64,000 nt of DNA from Sipunculus nudus (taxonomy: Eukaryota > Annelida > Sipuncula > Golfingiida > Sipunculidae). The DNA lies in the NCBI GenBank assembly GCA_026874595.1, contig CM049309.1:72088926-72152925 (forward strand), given 5' to 3'. The position numbers were made by a program, and so were the translations under genes. Each line of letters starts with the position of its first letter. Positions within the stretch are counted from its first letter, which is position 1. The notes below the pieces were generated by a model. It did not search any database, had not been told where the DNA came from, and saw nothing but the letters and a program-made list of their open reading frames with translations. This document shows positions 13,301 to 25,509 of this stretch, one piece after another.

Positions 13301-13713
13301 AGGAGTTATCTGACTTATACCCACGAGGATAAGGTATTTTCTATATATGAGTTACCTGACTTATTTCGAGAAGGATCAGGTATTTTCTATAGGTGTTATC
13401 TGACTTTACCCACGAGGATAAGGTATTTTCTATAGAAGTTATCTGACTTTACCCACGAGGATAAGGTATTTTCTATAGGAGTAATCTGACTTTACCCCGG
13501 AGGATAAGGTATTTTCTTTAAAGGAGTTATCTGACTTTTCCCAGGAGGATAAGGTATTTTCCATAGGAGTTATCTTACTTTACCCCCGAGGATAAGGTAT
13601 TTTCTATTGAAGTTATCTGAATTTACCCACGAGGATAGGGTATTTTCTATAAGAGTAATCTGACTTTACCCACGAGGATAAGGTATTTTCTATTGAAGTT
13701 ATCTAACTTTACC
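10394..13713. repeat. Minisatellite, 44-bp unit, about 75 copies
   Basis: A 3.3 kb array of a unit that can be written CACGAGGATAAGGTATTTTC followed by TATAGGAGTTATCTGACTTT and ACCC, 44 bases. Variants carry TATA insertions (TATATAGGAG), GAGGAAAAGG, or CTGGAGGCGAAGG. The unit is not a multiple of three and carries no open frame. Higher-order copies are present: a block at 10621 recurs at 11190 (offset 569, about 13 units), a block at 11490 recurs at 11752 (offset 262, about 6 units), and one from 10551 recurs near 12389. No gene lies inside. Confidence 0.97.
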
Positions 13714-14027
13714 TTTATGCTATTTGAAACATATCTCTCCTTTTGAATACGTGTTTTATCCACTCAACCTGTAAATGATGTGCATAAATATAAACTAAAT
13801 ATATAGTTTTATCCCCCTTTGCCTTTTTTTACTCAACTATGCACCACCTTAATAGTTCATGTCACCTTATGTATATCGGCAATATACACCGAAGGGTAGG
13901 TTCAGTGGAATTAAACCCTATTCAATCATAAGGTGAGAAGGTATACCCATAAAAAATTAAAATACTACGTCATTTTTTATTGTAATTTTATTGTATTTTT
14001 AGGTATTATGAAATATAAAATCGACAG

Positions 14028-14150
14028 ATGGCACAGGCCAATCGGCCGACGGGTTGCCCATCGGCTGATGGGCGACCCGTCAGTGGATCAACCGCTAGCG
14101 CAAGCCGATCGGCCGATGGGTTAGATCGACCGATGGCGCGTGACATATGT
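14028..14150. repeat. GC-rich cluster of GATCGGCCGATGGG-like repeats and a hairpin
   Basis: Repeated CGGCCGA/GATCGACCGATGG words in both orientations. The best hairpin is GACGGGTTGCCCAT (14048-14061) against ATGGGCGACCCGTC (14068-14081), with a single G:T-type mismatch and a 6-base loop. The GC content contrasts sharply with the flanking AT-rich DNA. Confidence 0.7.
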
Positions 14151-14319
14151 ACAATATGTATATATGTGCGTGCAATCAAATCTGCCACAATAATTCAGGG
14201 ACAATATATGCAGAAGACAGTTGAAGACTCTTCATATTGTTACGGAACCTAATATCAACAGATCACGTATGTGTGATGAACATAAATTTTGTAATGGAGA
14301 AAAAAATCAGATTCTGTTA

Positions 14320-15500
14320 TACTAGGCAGCGTGAAATGTCCAGGGGAATGAATAAAGAAGTCAGTGGTGTTTTGTTAACAAATAACTATAATTTATTCTT
14401 AAAACAACCCTAATATTACAATACACCAAATCAATACAATTACACAGTACAACAACAGTATAACAGCAAATCAATATAATCACACAGCCTAATAAACAAA
14501 GTGCACCGTATACCTGGATACCACCACTGTCACAGTAACAAGTCCTTTAAAATGTATAAGCCGGATGAATAGTTCACACAAATTCTCTCGGAGAATAACA
14601 ATCAAATGTAAAGCTCTTGTAACAATCCCGAAAGTAAACTGAAGACCAAATAAGATTCGTCACAAATCCAGAAGAAAAATCTGAAGAAAATCTGTAATTG
14701 CCGCACTAATCGGAATAGGTCCCACAAACTGACTTACACACGTCTGTGTCCGCTGGAATATTCTCTCACCTCTCCCCGGCTCTAAAACACAGCCTTTCAT
14801 CCGAAAAACTTCATCCGAAAATTTCCTTTCACGAACAATTAAAAAGAACAATACACGTGCACAGACGCGAACATTCGAGACAGGCACGGCAGCGAGCTGT
14901 TACACTCCGCGAGAGTTCAACCAGAACGGATTAAACTGAGAGTGCAACACCCGGCCAGGCGAGGCTGCCGATGAAGAAAAACTTGTTAACTTGCATAACT
15001 GGGAAACTGGTTAAAACGGTCCAAATGACCGAAAACGCAAGTAAAAGGGCTTTGCGTCTCGAAGTAAAGTCGTTCACAATGATCGAGTTCGGCTCTCGAA
15101 TGGCATGGCTGGGTCTCCGCTGCTGGGATCGGTAGAGGGAATGCGGGTTGCTTCGGGCATTGTGGCTGTGGGTACTGTAGCTTTCTAACAAGGACTTCAA
15201 CCCTGGAGAGAAGAGGGCGCCCCCTATGGCTCCTTGCTTGGCTTAATTGGCGTGGCACTGCGACTGTTGGCTCAGAGAACGTGCTTAAGGAGCGCACAGG
15301 GCTGAGGTCTTGACCGCAGCAACCTGTAGCTGCTCGATGAGCGTATACTTCTTTTGGCTTGGCTTGGCCAGGCGAGGCCGCTACAACACCAGTTACGCCC
15401 GTGTCACACAATAAAAAAAGACATCTGTAAGACTTGTGCACACAATGAAAAAGGGCACCTGTAACAATATTGGGACTCTTTGACAAATGACACGAATATA
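14320..15500. other. GC-shifted block, possible interspersed repeat or solo LTR
   Basis: The left half (14380-14600) is A/C-rich with ACAAT/CACAG words. The right half (14700-15480) is CpG-containing and much less AT-rich than its neighbours. A 166-codon minus-strand frame (15486-14986) shows no domain I know. TGTTACAGG on the minus strand near 15465 would suit an LTR start, but no matching second LTR, primer site or internal region was found. Not assigned. Confidence 0.35.
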
Positions 15501-15570
15501 TGGTTAAAACAATACAAGATAACAGTTAGTGAATGCATGCATACTTATTTTTACAGCTTAAAAAATCAGA

Positions 15571-15685
<115 letters not shown>

Positions 15686-15689
15686 GTTA

Positions 15690-17690
15690 ACTTGATTGAG
15701 TCTATAATTCGCGCTTATATATCCACCCAGAAATGTCTCATCATTTGTTTGTTATTGATTCGTTATTTATTTTATGCGCAGTCTTTTTTGTATACCTAGA
15801 AGTTAGGCCGAGGCATGCAGATGTTTAGAAGACGCCGAATTAGTGCTAAGTATATGTTTATATATCTGACTTAAAATTTCATAGAACTTCTCAAATCTCA
15901 TTGTTTCTTCCACAGCATTTTACATCCCCCATATTGTTCAAGTACGCATATACTTTTCTATATAAGGCTTGTGTAAAGTATTATTGTAAAGAGAGTTAAA
16001 TATAACAATATGATCAAAAATATAATTTCAAAAATTTATGTATGTTGAAATCCTTTTAAATTGAAAATTTTTATTCAATAAATTGTTGAATAAAACTTAA
16101 GATTTCTGTTTAGGGGTAGATAGAATCATGATGGAGGAAAACAACAAAAAAACACTTTTTAGGTATTATCATGTAGTTTATTCTTATAGTTCATTAAAAA
16201 GCGGATTAATGTTACTGGGAGCTTAAAATAGTGTACCTTTTATTTTTGTTTAATGTTCAAAATCATGTGAAAATGAATGGAAAGTTAAAAAGTTTGTATA
16301 CTATTAGTAACGTCACAGTACCAGGTTTAATAAAATGAATGCTTTATGGGGTCTATTATGAATACAAATCACTTTTTGGTTGAATTTAGATATAGGGTTT
16401 TCAAACAGTGATACTACCTTAATTCCAAAAAAATCAAATAGACACTTTTTGTGGAAATGTCGATCAGCACATTAGCGAAAGGTCAAAGTTGATAAGAGTA
16501 ATTCTAAAGAGGGTCTTCAAAGAAGAAACTATTATTTTATATATTATATATTTAGCATGCATGATGAATACGATTCGTTGCAGAATAAAGCGACCAATGT
16601 GAACTCTATATTATATGAACGCCATATTAAAAGTCACGACATGCAGAGAGAAGAAAGATCCCTATATAAATATATATAAAGTGTTTAAATTAAATATTTT
16701 CAGATAACAGGCAGAAAATATTTTGGATTATACGTATATAGTTCCTTGATTGCATATATATATACACGAATGCATGATTTATTACGGTTTAATAATAATT
16801 CATATGATTGATTTAACCTCAACTCATCCTCAATGAAATCGTGCCTCCCACATATGCTCATATGTTTGATGATTATAACCATTTCATCAACACGTGTATA
16901 TTCTTTCTGCATGTTGGTAAAACTTTTTATTTTATCTCGAAGAGGAGATTGAAATAATCGTCGCTCGCCTCATGTTTTCCCATGTGGCCTTGTGTTTTGA
17001 TGTGGCCTTATCTAAGGACAATACCCTAATCCTGTATGATATACTGATAAATCATTTTTAATGCATTCTATTAGGAAGATCCTGGTACACAGAAACTGGG
17101 CATCCCTTTTGGCGAAATGGATAAGCTGGGCGGCATGTCTTGTTTTATTTAGTATTATTGATATTATGATATTTAAGAGAATATTGAGGGGAACGATTCT
17201 AAAATTATGCAAAGATACTTTTGGTTTTAAAGTTATAAAAGTTTTTATATGCGGAACTGCATGTTGACACAACTACATGCATGTATACTAGTAGTCAAAT
17301 AAATGAATGAAACTTTTTATAAAACATAAATCGTAACAATGGCATAGCTATGTCAAAGGCGCCCTCCGTTAGTGAAATATCATCGTCAGAAATATCCATT
17401 AAATGGGACTTTTTATTATGCTTTGAAATTTTGGTAAAGAAATTTCAGCTTCACCAAGAAACATTCCTATATAAGACATCAGCACCTGTTTCCGTGCCAT
17501 ATTTATAAAATAATTACATTTATGTTTTCTTTTACAAAGATTAGAAGGAGTGTGTATGATAAATTGTTATATGTTCTGGTATAACGAGTAGTGTAATATA
17601 TGGCCATGAAGTGGAGATATTAGTTATCATGCTGTATATATATAAGCTTGCTTGCCGCGTGATGCATTGCTTTCCCGCGTATTGTAGCCA
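15690..17690. other. AT-rich intergenic, no gene recognised
   Basis: Short frames at 16700-16912 and 17012-17272 lack domain features. No microsatellites. Confidence 0.5.
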
Positions 17691-18660
17691 GGACTCGGAG
17701 CTCGAGATTATTGATCCTAGCTGTCTCGGCAAGAATTCGCTACATCAGAGGCCAAAACAATACAGAGTGAGTGGCCAAAAATTAAGTTGACTAATTAGTT
17801 TGATCTTAGACCCAGGGACAAAAGGGTGTCAATAACAGGCTGCTACAAACCGGGAGTGGAGATTTATGGCCGCCGGTCAATTGTTCTCGTAGCTTTTCAA
17901 GTGAGGAATTTAGCACCCACGGTGCCATTCATCAACCGGGTATTAAGAATAACTGTCGGTGTAAGACGCCAAATAAAATACTTTAATTGTGGCAGACAGG
18001 CTTGTACAATAGTCAATTACAGGGATGGTTGGTTCTGATGACCTTACCACGGGGCGCTCTTATTGAATTTCCGGCGATGTGCGTTTTGTATCATTTCGCC
18101 TAGCAGGGGCCGGATCTCGTGCGTGCCGCCACCGCCACCCTGGTAACCTATTCCTAGAATTTCTAGGAAAGCTTAGGCTAGCATGGCGCGACCCTGGCAA
18201 CGCGGGGCCATTAGAAAACGAGGAAATAACAAGTGTCAAATGCTGCGAGTGTTCATTTTATTTAATGTATCATTGGAGCGGTTTATGTCTGGTTGGCATT
18301 GCTCCGCGAGCGTCGCCTAGTGACACGCCGTGTGAAATCGACAAGCGAGGCTCGCGCGGAATGTGACGCCATTGTACATTTCCCCCGGTTTGATTTGTAT
18401 ATCTTTCAGATGCTTCCTGGCGGTGATTTCGTTGACCTATGCTTTAGTTTATCCTCTAAGGGCATGACTGTAAAACACCGCCTTTTTTGTCAATATCGTC
18501 TCTAACCGTAAGCTTTGTCGTGAAAGCTCCATGTTTACTACCTGTGATAAGAAATAGTTTGTACGGCAATATGCAATCTGCTCTGCCCCACGCGTTTTAA
18601 TGGTAATTCCGGAATTCTTTGCTGGTGTTATTGCGAGCATATAAAAAGTAAAAACACACA
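17690..18660. promoter_or_regulatory. Candidate regulatory island downstream of the DMRTA gene
   Basis: About 1 kb of clearly higher GC. It holds three X-box-like half sites for RFX factors (CCTGGTAAC 18139, CCTGGCAAC 18193, CCTAGTGAC 18316). A 19-base palindrome at 18151-18169 (TTCCTAGAA T TTCTAGGAA) contains two TTCNNNGAA STAT-type sites. No coding frame resembles a protein. Regulatory function is an inference. Confidence 0.35.
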
Positions 18661-19729
18661 ATGCTCATACAAGCATTGACAACCAATTGAAAATTGCAAA
18701 CAGGAAAAAATGTCCTTTTCCATCCGGATGATGTTCATGCAAGTCCAAACGCCTCAAGAAATAATTATTGTATCACAAAAGAAACTTTTCTTTCATCGCA
18801 AGTAAAGGAAGCGAAGTGTATAAAATAAGCACTTTAAATAAACCAATTAATTCTCTGTCGCAGAAATAGTTCTATGTTTATAGAGAAGAAAAAATCCCAG
18901 TTTGTCTGAAGATGATGTTCATGAATAGAAGATTATATACATATAAACCTCTCCGTAGAAATTATTGTATATTACAAAGTATATGGACTTTCTCCTGAAA
19001 AAAAGATTCAATAGTACATTAACTTTAAATCTATTTTAATGTAAAATGAATAAACAACAACCATATAGTTTCAGTATCATTCCACTTTACTTCTTTACAT
19101 AATTTAACATACAACAAACACTAGTTTGGAACATCATTTGGGAAGGTAAAAACATGTACACAATAGCAGCCAGAACATATATATATATATATTCCGTAGT
19201 TTCGTCATTTTATACAAAATATATTAACAGAGGTATAGAGTATATACAACTTTCAAACATTGCATTTGACTCAAATGTCAGTAAATGTCGGAATAAGGAG
19301 GGCATGCATGCAGTGCACACTCTTGGTATCGTTACATATACAACACATCTCTTTGCAATATTTATACAAATGTAGGCAAGCTCACATTTCAAAATGTTCC
19401 AGTGTAAATGAAGAAGCTCTTTTTGCATTGCACAAAAGTGCACGTTGTTAAGTATAAATGGCTAGCTCATACTTGTTATATACACACGCAAACACATACA
19501 TACACCAAACATATATGATCATGTAATACTGAGAGCAGTCACAAAATATTTTATAAAATATTAATACGATTTTGGAAGCTATAAAGCAGAAAGCACAAAG
19601 TACTTTTCTATAGGAATAAATCTTTTTGGATAAGCACCTATATATATATATTTTATTTTAAAGCTCAAACCCCCGACCAGTCATCACATATATATATATA
19701 TATATATACTAGTATATAGATATATACTA

Positions 19730-19766
<37 letters not shown>

Positions 19767-20050
19767 AAACTAGTAATATTTTAAAATGTTTGTCACCACC
19801 CACATGTATGTGTGTACGTCTGACACACGAACTTTTAAAAAGAGGTATGTACCAGTTTTTTCATACAATTCTGTATTACTCACTGGAGCGTGTAAGATAT
19901 AGTCTATAATATATATAAATATGAAAGAACAGTAAACAATTTCAGGAAGACAACGTGTTTAAAGATGGTGTACCAATGTTCATATTGTCAATTACTGAAT
20001 ACATATTACACAACATCAATATTTATATATAAAACACTCTATCCTTTTTT
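18661..20050. other. 3' flank of the DMRTA gene, no other gene recognised
   Basis: AT-rich, with a compound TA/TAC(TAG) tract at 19688-19764. Confidence 0.5.
19688..19764. repeat. (TA)n with ACTAG interruptions
   Basis: TA repeats broken by two ACTAG words. Confidence 0.95.
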
Positions 20051-20482
20051 TTTATTTGACAGAATGTGAAACACGTCATCTTTTTCCTACATCCACTTTT
20101 TCATTCAGTATTAGCAATGAAGCATCCACTGCTAGGCAGTTACTACGAAGCCATCTCCCCAGAGGTCTGTAGCGTTACTGACAAAGTCAAAGGATCGCAC
20201 TAAATAAAAAGGCTGATTATAATTCCAAATTATCACTATATGCTTTTTATCGATAGGGTTGAGTTTTAAATATAATTAAATGAAATACTGAATTAATGCA
20301 TAAATCAACTGCGTATATGGTTATAAAAATCAATCTATTTCATTGAAAAAACTATAAAGGAAAAAATTAATGCAGCGTGGGGACCTCTGGTCGAGATTGC
20401 GAGGAAGCTCGGGAATTCGTGGTTTCCACACCGTGTGGCAGCACTATCGCTCAATGTCATGTGGCTTGGACCACAGATAAGT
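20051..20482 (-). terminator. 3' UTR and candidate poly(A) signal of the DMRTA gene
   Basis: On the gene strand an AATAAA lies at 20056-20051, 427 bases after the stop codon, followed by an AT-rich region. It is the first canonical hexamer I see after the stop, but a longer 3' UTR is equally possible. Confidence 0.4.
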
Positions 20483-21273
20483 TCAGCAGCCGGAAGACTT
20501 TTCAGCAGGAGGCCCGTACGGGTACGGACAAACACCGCAAGGAATATTAGACTTTACCATATTTCCGGAAGAGAGCCCCATTATCCCATATCCTGCCATG
20601 CTGGCTGCAGCCGACATACCGGCAAAGTTTGGTAACATCCCCGGGGGGTAGGGCATAGCAGCCAGGGCTATGTTTCTTGTTCCGGGGTTATACGCGTAAC
20701 GAACCTGAGACGGATGACCCGCAGCAAAACTCGTGAAGGGCGAAAAAGCAGATTTTAGACTGGTTCCAACAGATCCACCGGAGGGCGCTGACAAATATGG
20801 GCGGAACATACTTGTACTAGGTGCGCCACCTGGTGGCTGCGTCGTGGGGCACGGCTGTTGGTTGCAGTGATTGTTCAGCACCTGTTCGATTGTCTGCACC
20901 ACGTCCCCGTTACAGCCCTGTAACAGCAGCTGTAGCACACTCCGTTTCATGTGTGGAAAAACACGACACAACAGCTCAATGGGAGGTTTCTTGGAACCCG
21001 GACTCGCGGCTTTTAGCGCCTCCGTATAGGCGTCGCTAGAGGTCTCCTCTAAGCTCTCTCTATCCATAGACCGGTTCAGTTCATCTTGCCTGCTTTCTCG
21101 GCCGTCCTCCGATTCCGACCTGTCAACTGTCGACCGACAATCATCGGTATGCGATGGTTTGTCCAGTGACGCGTCTAATGGCTGTGTGCTCTCTGTTTTT
21201 GTCGTGACGTCACCGTTTACGGGGCTCACGTGCAAGTCCTCTGGGACTTCTTCCAGCCTGGATCGCTTGGCTG
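20483..21273 (-). CDS. dmrta2: DMRTA-type transcription factor, last coding exon with DMA domain
   Basis: Second and last coding exon of the gene starting at 31704. The acceptor reads TTTGTTTCAG before CAGCCAAG. Its first two bases complete codon 179 (Ala) with the last base of exon 1, so the two exons join without any further exon. The basic KRSR at residues 181-184 may be a nuclear signal. An acidic/serine-rich linker follows, then the DMA domain at residues 273-313 (PPIELLCRVFP...LLLQGCNGDVVQTIEQVL; 20992 to 20870), a UBA-like helical module that defines the DMRT3/4/5 group. The C-terminal third is Pro/Gly/Ser/Met-rich and ends in a PYPYGPP motif. The spliced protein is 441 residues, in the usual range for the family. 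The domain order DM then DMA separates this gene from DMRT1/DMRT2. Known family roles include neural and sensory patterning and sexual differentiation; the role here is not shown by the sequence. Confidence 0.93.
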
Positions 21274-21417
21274 CTGAAACAAACAAAAGTTTTATAATAC
21301 AAGTAATAATAATAGTAGTAACATTAAATATTTCTTTTACAATATTAACTATTAAACTCTATTTGCTTAAAAAGGAATCTTTAAATTGTACCTCAAGGGA
21401 AACAAATTTCATCTCAC

Positions 21418-21446
21418 CAAGGAGATTACAGTCTGTAATCTCCTTG
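21418..21446. repeat. 14-bp-arm hairpin in the DMRTA intron
   Basis: CAAGGAGATTACAG, one base, then CTGTAATCTCCTTG: a near-perfect palindrome about 145 bases inside the intron from exon 2. It may be the centre of a small inverted-repeat element. Confidence 0.9.
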
Positions 21447-22740
21447 ATTTCACCTAGCGGAAGTGAACATTTCCGCAAATTGCCTACTTTACGTATATAC
21501 AATTATTCGTTACTCCGAAAAGTACTCCAAAAGGGAATCTTTAGGATGCCTGTCATTAAAAACTGCTTCGTTAAAGGGCAGTTCTATAATTTCCTTCTGC
21601 ATTGGAGTTTTTTTTTATGTTGCGATGAGAAATAGGTAAATTGAGTGTCACGACAGCTATACTCCGATTAAATTACATTCCCGAGGCCGGATTGACAAAC
21701 CCTTTTGGCGTTAGCCATTTAAAATGGTTAAAATCAACCACCAGCTTGCTGTGTGACATAGTTTGTGTTGTTTTATGGTACACAAAACTGTACACCATTA
21801 ATAATTAAGCAAGAACGTAAAGTTTCAATAGCGGAAGCGTAAGAATCTGTTAATTATATTAGTGTCATTTATGAGATAATTTGCTTAAAAAAGGCCTTGT
21901 TTATTACAATTTAGAACTGTTTTAATCAGCTTAGTAACACCCAAAAGCAATCGACACGTTCATATTCAGACTTGGGTAATGCCAAGAACATCACAGGTCT
22001 TTGATTTCCAGGAGGGTACGCGTTCATCCACATTCGTGTGTGTGTGTTTATATATGTGTGTGTTTATGTGTGTGTTTGTTCACAGCATAACTCACACAAT
22101 CAAGAATTGAATCTCATGAAATTTTCAGGGCATTTTGATAATGGGTCAATGAAGATTCATTTAGATTTTGGCACATGATCCGGATTAAGGAACATCATAA
22201 AAGAACATTCACAAATGTACAGTCACTTATGCTTGAATGTAATTGGGAATATGGACCGAATAGGTAAATACCCAAATGGCGGCGGCCTGTTTTCCTTAGA
22301 TTGCAGATTACTAGTCAGTACTTGAAATGGAGAACATGTAGCCTGATTTCATTACGTAGCGTTCTGTATATTTTTACATATACACAACAGCTGGTATAGA
22401 CCTCTGGTGATATTTGTAACAATAATTCATAAGGGAGCGTTTATATGGCGGGGAGCACACGTGTTATCGTCGGTCCCTGTGTTTGTGTTCGGTATGCTGT
22501 AGATCCTCCCATCTTGGTTGCCGTTTCGCTTTCTCTTATCCCTGTTTTCCTTATTGATATTTCAGCTGTATGAAAGTTGCACCCCCGTGTGAGGATATGT
22601 TTTGATGGGTATTTACAAAAGATGACTGAGGTGGGAGAAAGAAGAAACAACAAGCCTGGCAAGAGAGCAACCTTTTCTACCTGAAGTAACGAAACAGGTG
22701 CAATAATTCAGGGGCACAAAAAAGAAAGGTGTACAAGTCC

Positions 22741-23150
22741 AGATATCTCTGTGACCCCATACTCCGAGGGCCGGGGAACCGGGACCGGTCTATGTGTCCC
22801 TAGGGTCTTAGGTGTGAGAATCCGTTTTTTGTGACCCGACGGCCTCGGATGTACCGGGCTCAGGTAAATGACCCGCAATCTCAGCTAAGATATATCAACG
22901 CTGGTCGTATGTAACCCGATGGCGTGTAAATACTTGGACATGGTATAAAATTACAAATGACCTGCTGACCATATGTGTGACCAAATGGCTGCAGGTGGCA
23001 ATGTAGTATGACAGTAAGGCCAGCAACATGTAGTCCGGTGATGTACTGCGTATCAGTAACTAGTTTATGTGGTTTCGGGGACCTCAGGTATACGAATACC
23101 AGGTGTATGGTCTTAGCGCCTAAGGCCGTGAGGCGTACCATGCAGGACTA
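22741..23150. repeat. Degenerate repeat of a GTGACCCGATGGC word in the DMRTA intron
   Basis: Related words start at 22751 (GTGACCCCAT), 22831 (GTGACCCGACGGC), 22911 (GTAACCCGATGGC), 22977 (GTGACCAAATGGC) and 23029 (TGTAGTCCGGTGATG). The first three are exactly 80 bases apart. The block is GC-richer than its flanks. Confidence 0.45.
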
Positions 23151-24229
23151 GCTATCTGTTTATCATGTGACAGGTGCGCTTTTTTCTTACGACTTGAAGT
23201 ATGCTACTGTTTCCCAATTGTGACCGGACTGTTCTCTCATATGTATAAAGATTAGATATATCAAGACTATTAACAACTTTATCCAAACGACTACAACATC
23301 TCCTTACATTTGAACACTAGGTGTGCATAACAAGATTGCTAAATATGGGCCATCTTGCGTCCTTCGGTGGCAAGGTAGAGCTGTCAATGTGTGAATGACA
23401 GATTCGGTGGGGAAGTGTAGGATTAACGCATGCGCATGTCAGTGTAATGTTTAACTGTTTATTTTGAATCTATGGATAAATAAATAAATAATAAATATCA
23501 TCAAATCGTAATATATCTGCACAAAAAATGACGTGGTATCCACAGAGCCAAACCATTAGGTCCCCCTAATGGTGAGCTAACTGTCACACAGACAAATGGT
23601 ACCATGTTTGTGACACCAGATGTCGCTATAAAACACCCTCAATGTACATTTCATATGTTCTTTGACGAACACAGAAAAAAAGTAACTCTGACATTGTTAA
23701 TGAGTCACTGGAAATACAACTTATAAACTGAAGTGGATGGTGTTATTTGTGACGAACTTACTGATACTGTAAGTGTGAAAATATTGACTGACTAGAAAAT
23801 GTGAGATTCTTTTTAAAATTTGTGTTCCGTTCTGATCAGTTTATATCATTCAGATAAAGATTTTGTGAGAAATTCATTGCAAGTAAAATACAACTCAGTT
23901 TAATTACATGCTCCGTATTGATAGAACTTTTAATGATTTTACAATAAAGAAATCTAAAGGCATCAGTCAGTAAAGAGGCTGGATGAATTTCATTAAATTT
24001 ATGCATCGGTAGTCAGTGGTGATAACCCTACTAAAATTATTAAGTGTTTTAACACAGTGGTCTATTTCCTGGTGCGCTTCCTTGGTGGCACGTGCAGACG
24101 AGGTTGCTGAGCGTGCGCGTGATTGAGGGGTATTGAGGCAAGTGATTACAGTAATTGACAAAGCTCGCAGGGCCACGTTGCCCCTTTGCGTGTTATTGTT
24201 TCGTCAGAGATGACCAGGTCTTGCAGCTC

Positions 24230-24595
24230 ACACAAGCACACTCAAACAGGGAGCTGACAAATGCCGCCGGATAAACGGTGAATGTAAAATTAATTTGTCA
24301 AGGGAGGCAATAGGCTATTGCAAGACTCTATATCATTTGTCAAGGCGTTTTATTGGCAGATATAATCATGGCTTTGTGGGAGTGAAATTGTACGAGATCG
24401 GCTTGACACTGCCCCCTCATCCCTGTCTCACCTATCAAAGACAGTACTCATTGGCAGAGAGGCGCAAAATCCACATCAATTTCACTCTTGCCTTATTGAC
24501 AGGGCCCGTGATAAATGCTTTGAAAATGAAATTGTGCCATATGACCCGGCGTCAAAAACCCGAAATCCCCACAGGTCCAGCTATTCAGTAGAACT
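24230..24595. promoter_or_regulatory. Candidate intronic enhancer of the DMRTA gene
   Basis: A sharply bounded, balanced-composition block in the intron. It has a 15-base palindrome (GCAATAG G CTATTGC, 24307-24321), a TCF/LEF-type CTATCAAAG (24432-24440), a PBX/HOX-type TGATAAAT (24509-24516), and repeated TTTGTCA words. No coding meaning is apparent. Confidence 0.35.
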
Positions 24596-24721
24596 TATTT
24601 ATAGCTGCGTGCACACGTTAAATTACACTGGCCCCCGCCCCGAGGAAACCTTGCCCAAATAAAAGTTTGAAGTTTACACTGATTAATAACATGTCCAGCA
24701 AGTAATTGTAAAGTTCTTGAT

Positions 24722-24725
<4 letters not shown>

Positions 24726-24764
<39 letters not shown>
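24726..24764. repeat. (CT)n microsatellite
   Basis: Uninterrupted CT tract in the DMRTA intron. Confidence 0.98.
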
Positions 24765-24768
<4 letters not shown>

Positions 24769-25024
24769 TGGGAAAAGGGTATTGAATATTTTTATGACAA
24801 TCTTTTGAACATTAACATTGTGATATTGTTTCTCCCTCATGTGTAATGTGTTTTAAAAAGTTCATATTATGCATAACATGTGAGGGTTGTTGCATTAACA
24901 TTATCCTAGACTTTCATTTTAGAAAACAAGCTTACTTGCCACCGTTTCAATTTTGACTTTATGGAGGTTGACACTGTGACTCATATAAATGCATGCATGA
25001 CTGCAAACTGAAATGAATTGCTCG

Positions 25025-25040
25025 TATACGATATCGTATA
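25025..25040. repeat. Perfect 16-bp palindrome TATACGATATCGTATA
   Basis: Self-complementary 16-mer in the DMRTA intron. Confidence 0.95.
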
Positions 25041-25446
25041 TATATATAGTCCGTCCCAGTCCCACTAAGGGGCGCCGATCGGTGTTCGGAAATATTTTTT
25101 TACCAAGACAATTCATTTTGAACAATTATATACATGTCAGTACATAAATCATTCAGGTACTCCGACAATTATTTATAAAAAAAAAACCATGCACTATACC
25201 TTTCATAGCAACTGAGTGAAACAAATTCAATATATCTATAAGAAAACAATCTATATTTGTCACGATGCATTGACTGAAGTGACGTAGTGAAGCTACTTTT
25301 TGACAGACACTGTGGTTATATAGATGCTAACAGATATAGATACTTGGTACCATGAATATGATAAAGTATACATCGTCAGATAAATAACGCCATCCTGCAT
25401 GCGCTCTCACTTCACGACTAAAGCTGTGTTATGTGCGCGTATATGC

Positions 25447-25448
<2 letters not shown>

Positions 25449-25506
<58 letters not shown>
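25449..25506. repeat. (TA)n microsatellite with repeated flank
   Basis: Its right flank ATGCGTGAAAAATCGC is repeated as ATGCGTAAAAATCGCC after a short TA tract at about 25588. Confidence 0.97.

Positions 25507-25509
<3 letters not shown>

Noticed and set aside
10394-13713. CRISPR-like array
   Set aside because: Units are head-to-tail with no unique spacers, in a eukaryotic context; it is a minisatellite.
14986-15486. 166-codon minus-strand frame
   Set aside because: No start context, no domain and no compositional sign of a protein. Treated as part of an unassigned GC-shifted block.
20821-21039. Plus-strand frames over DMRTA exon 2
   Set aside because: Antisense shadows of the DMA-domain exon.
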